Shown one piece after another: positions 59,082 through 64,000 of a stretch of 64,000 nucleotides of DNA. The stretch spans positions 1 through 64,000 of the forward strand of contig JADJOV010000004.1 of the NCBI GenBank assembly GCA_016713585.1, given 5' to 3'. Positions within the stretch are counted from its first letter, which is position 1. Each line of letters begins with the position of its first letter. The notes below the pieces were generated by a model. That model was given only the letters and a program-made list of their open reading frames with translations, was not told where the DNA came from and made no database searches. Source of the DNA: Bdellovibrionales bacterium (lineage in GTDB: Bacteria; Bdellovibrionota; Bdellovibrionia; Bdellovibrionales; Bdellovibrionaceae). The translations under genes were made by a program, and so were the position numbers.

Positions 59082-59747
59082 TCAGATTTTCCAAGTCAGG
59101 TTTTCCATTTTTGCATGCTCATTGAGAGGTTTAGTCACGGATTTTTCTTCCAAATTCAAAATAAGCTCCTGACGGATTTGGTCAATCGTGATTCCTGGTG
59201 GAAGGGCAGCCAAAACGGGTTTTCTGCGTTCACCGGGACGTCGGATTGATTCACCTTCGCGGATCATTTTCTGTAAAGTGAGAAGACCATAGAAAAATGC
59301 TTCCGGGCGCGGTGGGCAGCCGGGCACAATGACGTCAACAGGAATCAATTCATGGGCCCCGCGCACTGTCGAATACGATTGATAAATAAAGGGGCCTCCC
59401 GAAATCGCACAGGCTCCAGTTGCAATAACATATTTGGGTTCTGCCATTTGAGCATAAAGGGTTTGGAGTGTGGGACCCATTCGTTTCACAATCGTTCCAG
59501 CTAAGACCAGTAAATCGGCTTGTCTGGGTGAGGCCCGTGCCACTTCTGCTCCGAATCGAGCAAGATCATGATTGGCGGCACCGGCTGCCATCATCACTTC
59601 AATGGCACAGCAGCTGGTTCCAAAGGTGAGTGGCCACAGGCTATTAGATCTGGCCCAATTAATAACAGTATCTATAGTTGTCAGAAAGGCTGGGCCACCA
59701 GGAAAAGCTTCGATCATTGGGGCATTTTGTGAATTTATTAAACCCAT
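59082..59747 (-). CDS. nuoB: NADH-quinone oxidoreductase subunit B
   Basis: Binds cluster N2, which reduces quinone. SLWPLTFGTSCCAIEVMMA holds the tandem Cys pair, with GTIVKRMGP, ATGACAISGG and VDVIVPGCPPRPEAF supplying the other ligands. The ATG at 59747 after AAAAGGGGCCC fits the family better than the upstream in-frame start. C-terminal extension of about 40 residues relative to the shortest members. Overlaps nuoA by ten bases. Confidence 0.96.
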   Translation of the reverse strand: MGLINSQNAPMIEAFPGGPAFLTTIDTVINWARSNSLWPLTFGTSCCAIEVMMAAGAANHDLARFGAEVARASPRQADLLVLAGTIVKRMGPTLQTLYAQMAEPKYVIATGACAISGGPFIYQSYSTVRGAHELIPVDVIVPGCPPRPEAFFYGLLTLQKMIREGESIRRPGERRKPVLAALPPGITIDQIRQELILNLEEKSVTKPLNEHAKMENLTWKI

Positions 59748-60088
59748 TCGAGGGCCCCTTTTCGCCAAGCGTAGATTAATCCAAGAATCAGAATGACCAC
59801 AAAAACCAAAACTTCAATCAACCCAAGAATCCCGGTTTCTCGAAGAACCACGGCCCAGGGAAATAAAAAGGCCGCCTCCACATCAAAGACAAGAAAAATT
59901 AATCCAAAAAGATAATATCCAACATTAAATTGAACCCAGGCATTTCCAATAGTCTTCTCGCCACACTCATAGGTTGCATTCTTCACTTGACCTGGATTGC
60001 TGGGTGCGATCAGGCTCGAAGCCCACAGTCCGCCAAAAACGAGAAGAAAAGCTGCCAAAATAACGGGAATGATAAAAATATATTCCAT
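59738..60088 (-). CDS. nuoA: NADH-quinone oxidoreductase subunit A
   Basis: Three-helix subunit, 116 residues from the ATG at 60088. YECGEKTIGNAWVQFNVGYY and IFLVFDVEAAFLFPWA are the signature loop and helix. It starts one base after the korB stop, tying complex I to the oxidoreductase genes. Confidence 0.95.
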   Translation of the reverse strand: MEYIFIIPVILAAFLLVFGGLWASSLIAPSNPGQVKNATYECGEKTIGNAWVQFNVGYYLFGLIFLVFDVEAAFLFPWAVVLRETGILGLIEVLVFVVILILGLIYAWRKGALEWV

Positions 60089-60089
60089 T

Positions 60090-61157
60090 TTATTTCTCCA
60101 GACTCTGAATGTTTCCATCAGGGGAGATGGCCCAGGAGCTTGAACCTCTCAGAACTTTCCCCAAATTCTCTGAAGAGCCACAAACTATGGGTTGGCTATA
60201 AACATGATCATCAATCTGGCGCAAAATCCCAAAGGGAACAGGGGTGTGCATTTCGGCAAGCATAAAAGCGTATCCCGAATTTGGATTTGCAGGATCGTGA
60301 ACAATCACTTCGGAAAGCGGGACTCCACCTTCTCCGACTTTGACGATTTCTGGACGATCAGATTTTATTCGAATTCCTTGATCCATAGCTGCACCAAACA
60401 GCAAAGGCTTTCCGGCCTCAAGTTTCACAGTTGAATCTGGTCGCGTCGTTTTGTCCGTGAGAGGGGTAAAGGCCCCGTCATTAAAGATCACACAATTTAT
60501 CAAAATCTCAACTATCGAAACTCCCTTGTGTTGATTCGCGGCATTGAGAACTTGAAAGAGCATGTCATTGTCCGTATCAGGAACTCGAGCGACAAAGGTC
60601 GCGCCGGCACCAAGGGCCACCGTCAGTGGATGCATTGGACGATCAAAGGATCCGCCGGGGGTGGATTTGGTTTTAGAGCCCAAGGGACTGGTTGGGGACG
60701 TTTGGCCTTTAGTTAAGCCGTAAATTTGGTTGTTAAATAAGACAACTTTAATGTTTGGATTGCGCCTCATCATGTGGAGAAAATGATTTCCGCCAATTGA
60801 AAGGCCATCACCGTCCCCTGTGATCACCCAAACATTCAGGTCGGGGTTTGCCATTTTGAGACCCATGGCCACAGTCGGTGCACGCCCATGGATAGTGTGA
60901 AAACCGTAGGTATTCGAGTAGTACGGAAATCGGGATGAGCAGCCAATTCCTGAAATCACAGCGAACTTCTCTCGGGGAGTCCCCGAGTTGAGAAAGACTC
61001 TGGTGAGAGCATTGAGGACAGCATAGTTTCCGCAGCCTAAACACCATCTCGGATCTGCACCAATAAAGTCTTTTCGAGTGGGTGCTGTTGGCGGCTTGGT
61101 GGGCGGAAGATCTGGAGTGAAGGTCGCGGGCTTCGTCATAGGCTGATTTGACGTCAT
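60090..61157 (-). CDS. korB: 2-oxoacid:ferredoxin oxidoreductase, beta subunit
   Basis: TPP-binding subunit. WCLGCGNYAVLNAL near 38 has the two Cys that hold a 4Fe-4S cluster with a later Cys. ISGIGCSSRFPYY, VWVITGDGDGLSIGGNHFLH (Mg-TPP motif) and FNNQIYGLTKGQTSPTS follow the family. 355 residues, with an N-terminal Pro/Thr-rich tail of 30. RBS AGGAGTGTGAT before the ATG. 2-oxoglutarate is the usual substrate for this architecture, but 2-oxoacid specificity is not proved by the sequence. Confidence 0.92.
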   Translation of the reverse strand: MTSNQPMTKPATFTPDLPPTKPPTAPTRKDFIGADPRWCLGCGNYAVLNALTRVFLNSGTPREKFAVISGIGCSSRFPYYSNTYGFHTIHGRAPTVAMGLKMANPDLNVWVITGDGDGLSIGGNHFLHMMRRNPNIKVVLFNNQIYGLTKGQTSPTSPLGSKTKSTPGGSFDRPMHPLTVALGAGATFVARVPDTDNDMLFQVLNAANQHKGVSIVEILINCVIFNDGAFTPLTDKTTRPDSTVKLEAGKPLLFGAAMDQGIRIKSDRPEIVKVGEGGVPLSEVIVHDPANPNSGYAFMLAEMHTPVPFGILRQIDDHVYSQPIVCGSSENLGKVLRGSSSWAISPDGNIQSLEK

Positions 61158-61158
61158 A

Positions 61159-63045
61159 TCACACTCCTAAAAGAGAACGTATTTTACTCTCGATCTCGTC
61201 CGCTCTGAATGGTTGACCCTGAACTTTGCTCATTTTGACAGTCTCAATAAGAAAATCTCCTCGAATACGATACCAGAGTTGCCCGGAGTTCAATTCGGGG
61301 ATCAAAACAGTTTTATATTTTCGTAGAAGCTCAGGAAGATCATTGGGGAAGGGATTTAAAAATCGCAAATGAGCGCATGCAACTTTGACTCCACTCCCAC
61401 TTAAGTTTCGCACAGCTTGTTTAATGACGCCGGCCGTTCCACCCCAGCCCAAAACTAGAAGTTCCGCTTGGGGATGGCCATAGACAGTCATTGGTGGAAT
61501 TTCAGAGGCAACTTTTGCGACCTTATCAGCTCGAATTTTGGTCATTTTTTCGTGATTGAGGGCCGCGGTACTGATCGTGCCGGAGCCATCTTCCTTTTCG
61601 AGGCCACCAAGGCGATGCTCGGTGCCAGGGTTGCCAGGAATTGCCCAAAGTCGGGCAAGGGTTTCGGGATTTCGAGCGTAGGGTTTATAGGAAAGCGGAT
61701 CTGTGTGATATTTCGCCTTAATCTCCGGAAGCTCGTTAAGTTCAGGAACTCGCCAAACTTCTGAGCCGTTTCCGAGGTGTCCTTCACTGAGGACGATCAC
61801 AGGTGTCATATGCTCGATTGCGATTCGTGAGGCCTCAACCAGAGTGTCGAAGCAATCCTTTGGGGTTGCAGAAGCCATGACCACCATTGGGGACTCGCCA
61901 TGTCGTCCCCAAACAGCCTGGAGCAAATCTGATTGTTCGGTTTTGGTCGGAATTCCAGTGGAGGGGCCGGCCCTTTGAACATCGACAATGACAAGGGGTA
62001 ACTCCACCATAACGGCTAAATTCATAAACTCGGATTTCAATGAAAACCCAGGGCCAGAGGTCGTCGTCGCAGCAAGGGCTCCACCAAAAGAGGCGCCAAT
62101 GGCAGCTCCGATTGCAGCAATCTCATCTTCAGCCTGAAAAACCGTCGCGAAGTCTCTGGACTTAGCAAGCTCATGCATAATGTCTGTCGCTGGAGTTATC
62201 GGATAACTTCCTAAATAAAGTCTGAGCCCAGCTCTCTGGGCTGCTGCCATAAGGCCCAGGGCAGCTGCCTGGTTGCCTGTGACACTTCGATAAACACCAG
62301 GAACAGGGACTTGAGTTGACTTCTTAAAGCGAAAGGTGGTTTTGAGGAGATCACTTGACTCGGCATAGTCCCAGCCAGCTCGCAGTGTTCGCAAATTTGC
62401 TGATAAAATATCGGGCTTAGTTTTGAACTTTTTTTCAACCCATTTTTCAGTGTAAGAGAAATCACGATTAAAGAGCCAATAGATAATACCTAGGGCGAAA
62501 AAATTCTTGCACCGATCTGCCTCTTTGGTTCCGAGAGGTAAACCTTCAAGGGCCTTTTGAGTCAGAGTTGTCATCGGTGCACGAATCACTTGGAACTGGC
62601 TCAACTCTCCAGTCGTCAGTGGACTTTCTTTATACCCTGCTTTGTCGAGAGTCTTTTGAATAAACGAATCTTCGTTGATCACAATAATTCCGCCGGGCCT
62701 CACATTTTGAAAATTGACTTTAAGCGCAGCAGGGTTCATTGCCATCAAAACGTCGAATTGATCACCTGGCGTGAAGACTTCCTGGCCACTGACGCAAACT
62801 TGAAATCCTGAAACCCCAAAAACAGTTCCTGCCGGCGCGCGAATTTCAGAGGGATAGTCGGGAAGCGTCGCAAAATAATCCCCCGCGATGGCCGAGGTGC
62901 TGGTAAATTGATCACCAACCAATTGCATTCCATCTCCGGAATCTCCCGCAAACCGAATCACTGCAAATTCAATCTCCGTCTTTGGTTTGTGACTCAACGG
63001 TGTTGGTTTTTTTGCAGAAGAAGGGTTTGAAATTTGAATTTCCAT
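61159..63045 (-). CDS. korA: 2-oxoacid:ferredoxin oxidoreductase, fused gamma-alpha subunit
   Basis: Residues 25-220 are the gamma domain (IRFAGDSGDGMQLVGDQFTS; SEIRAPAGTVFGVSGFQV). The alpha domain follows (NQAAALGLMAAAQRAGLRLY; YPITPATDIMHELAK; TTSGPGFSLKSEFMNLAVM). This is the two-gene KorAB layout without a separate ferredoxin subunit. The ATG at 63045, after GGAGACTCCTGAGATC, is preferred to an upstream TTG. First gene of the korAB-nuo operon. Confidence 0.92.
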   Translation of the reverse strand: MEIQISNPSSAKKPTPLSHKPKTEIEFAVIRFAGDSGDGMQLVGDQFTSTSAIAGDYFATLPDYPSEIRAPAGTVFGVSGFQVCVSGQEVFTPGDQFDVLMAMNPAALKVNFQNVRPGGIIVINEDSFIQKTLDKAGYKESPLTTGELSQFQVIRAPMTTLTQKALEGLPLGTKEADRCKNFFALGIIYWLFNRDFSYTEKWVEKKFKTKPDILSANLRTLRAGWDYAESSDLLKTTFRFKKSTQVPVPGVYRSVTGNQAAALGLMAAAQRAGLRLYLGSYPITPATDIMHELAKSRDFATVFQAEDEIAAIGAAIGASFGGALAATTTSGPGFSLKSEFMNLAVMVELPLVIVDVQRAGPSTGIPTKTEQSDLLQAVWGRHGESPMVVMASATPKDCFDTLVEASRIAIEHMTPVIVLSEGHLGNGSEVWRVPELNELPEIKAKYHTDPLSYKPYARNPETLARLWAIPGNPGTEHRLGGLEKEDGSGTISTAALNHEKMTKIRADKVAKVASEIPPMTVYGHPQAELLVLGWGGTAGVIKQAVRNLSGSGVKVACAHLRFLNPFPNDLPELLRKYKTVLIPELNSGQLWYRIRGDFLIETVKMSKVQGQPFRADEIESKIRSLLGV

Positions 63046-63485
63046 GATCTCAGGAGTCTCCTCTGGATTTAGGTCAACAACAGTCGTCAAAATACAGTCA
63101 CCAAAAAGAAATCATTATAAATATTGGAGTCACTAAATAAGGAACCACTGTCTTCCTGTATTTGCAAGAACTAGAATTTGGGCGGCGTTCTGTTTTTTAA
63201 AATTTTGTCAGCACATTTTGGATTTTCTTTTTGCACATGATCTAAGTCAGACGTATGAAATGAGTTTGGACTTGCCGCACTTTATGAAGGGGCCTATTCT
63301 GCAAAAATATCCTAAAATTAGAGAATGCCAAACTAGAGTTTGATTATGGGCGACGGCAATATTAAGCGCTCGTTGGACAAAAAGGATTTTCAAAATTCGG
63401 ATTCGCTTAAGGATGAAGTTGTTACAGCTGGGAACTGTAGTTAGAGCACCTATATATTTTGAAAAAGAAAAAGGATGGAAATTCA

Positions 63486-64000
63486 ATGAACAAAATGAAT
63501 AATCAAATTGATTTTGCCAAGTTAACCTTGATGGATGCCCTTGATATTGCTGTTTTGATTGAACATGAGGCAGCTGAACGCTATTTGGAATTTGCAGAGC
63601 TTATAGGGGATCGGTACCGTGGGGATGCTGGTGATTTTTTTCAAAGAAATGGCGGGCTATGAGGTTCTGCATGGGGAAAGTCTTGCCCAGCGACGCAAGG
63701 ACCTTTTTGGGAAGACCCCGCGAAACATCACCGCTGAGATGATTTGGAATGTTGAAGCTCCTGATGAAAATCGCCCCCGGGCTTTTATGTCAGTGCGTCA
63801 GGCTTATGAGATCGCAATTGAATCTGAAGAGAAGGCCTACAATTTTTTCGACAAGGCGTTAGCCCACCTCACTGAGAAAGAGACTCGTGAGCTTTTTGAA
63901 GAGCTTCGAGATGAAGAGGCCGAGCACAAGAAAATGCTTGTTCAGAAACTTATGGCCATCCCTCAAACTGAAGGACCTGATCTGACCGATGAGGATGTTG
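63486..64000 (+). CDS. Ferritin-like/rubrerythrin-type protein, partial (one frameshift)
   Basis: A four-helix bundle iron protein. LDIAVLIEHEAAERYLEFAEL supplies the first Glu pair, AYEIAIESEEKAYNFF the second helix, and LRDEEAEHKKMLVQKL the final ExxH. The T7 run near 63635 has one base too many; removing it joins GDFF to KEMAGYEVLHGESL. The gene runs off the right edge. The start at 63486 follows AAAGGATGG. Between 63091 and 63485 no convincing gene is seen, only short frames. Confidence 0.75.

Noticed and set aside
63247..63486. Frames on both strands before the ferritin-like gene.
   Set aside because: Short, overlapping each other, and without family features or a clear RBS.

Overview
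The window looks like a chromosomal segment of a Gram-negative bacterium related to Bdellovibrio (Bdellovibrionota). This is an inference from gene content: many small proteins with signal peptides or lipoboxes, two TIGR02147-type regulators each joined to a small exported-protein gene, HNH proteins with the long helical N-terminus common in that group, and an 11-subunit nuo operon next to a 2-oxoacid:ferredoxin oxidoreductase. Base composition looks near 45-48% GC (estimate, not counted). No rRNA, CRISPR array or intact insertion sequence is visible.

Layout. 1-1100: a decayed serine recombinase beside a tRNA-Leu(GAG). 1.3-10.5 kb, plus strand: tRNA modification and export genes (queA, tgt, yajC-secD-secF, recJ, queC, a DUF366 gene). 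10.5-16.5 kb: a lipoprotein, an HNH remnant, a P-type ATPase (minus), then mutL-miaA. 16.6-23.4 kb: accessory exported proteins, a TIGR02147 regulator and an HNH endonuclease. 23.5-33.4 kb, minus strand: a long co-directional run from a PduO-type cobalamin adenosyltransferase through an acyltransferase, a GT-C glycosyltransferase, an exported protein with two GGDEF domains and a methyltransferase remnant to an ABC permease, a small exported protein and an APH-type kinase. 33.5-38.6 kb, plus: N-formylglutamate amidohydrolase, the ResB/CcsA cytochrome c maturation pair, and a lipoprotein/TIGR02147 pair. 38.6-49.6 kb: accessory genes including a nested inverted-repeat element, a secreted ADGF/ADA2-like adenosine deaminase, a winged-helix regulator divergent from an alpha/beta hydrolase, and an unusual overlapping trio (VAO-type flavoenzyme, single-RRM protein, PP-loop amidotransferase-like protein). 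49.6-63.1 kb, minus: korA-korB-nuoABCDHIJKLMN. The right edge cuts a ferritin-like gene.

Working together: queA, tgt and queC serve queuosine tRNA modification. YajC-SecD-SecF assists protein export. The kor-nuo operon would oxidise a 2-oxoacid and could pass electrons from reduced ferredoxin or flavodoxin to a complex I that lacks its NADH-oxidising module. ResB-CcsA would mature c-type cytochromes for the same respiratory chain.

Caution: at least a dozen genes, several of them normally conserved housekeeping genes, are broken by single-base indels, mostly in short homopolymers, and two more by an in-frame TAG. The breaks all restore cleanly to one family-length protein, so sequencing or consensus error is at least as likely as real gene decay. 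For these genes the full restored span is given. The recombinase, the HNH copy at 10.8 kb, the methyltransferase and the transposase piece look genuinely degraded.
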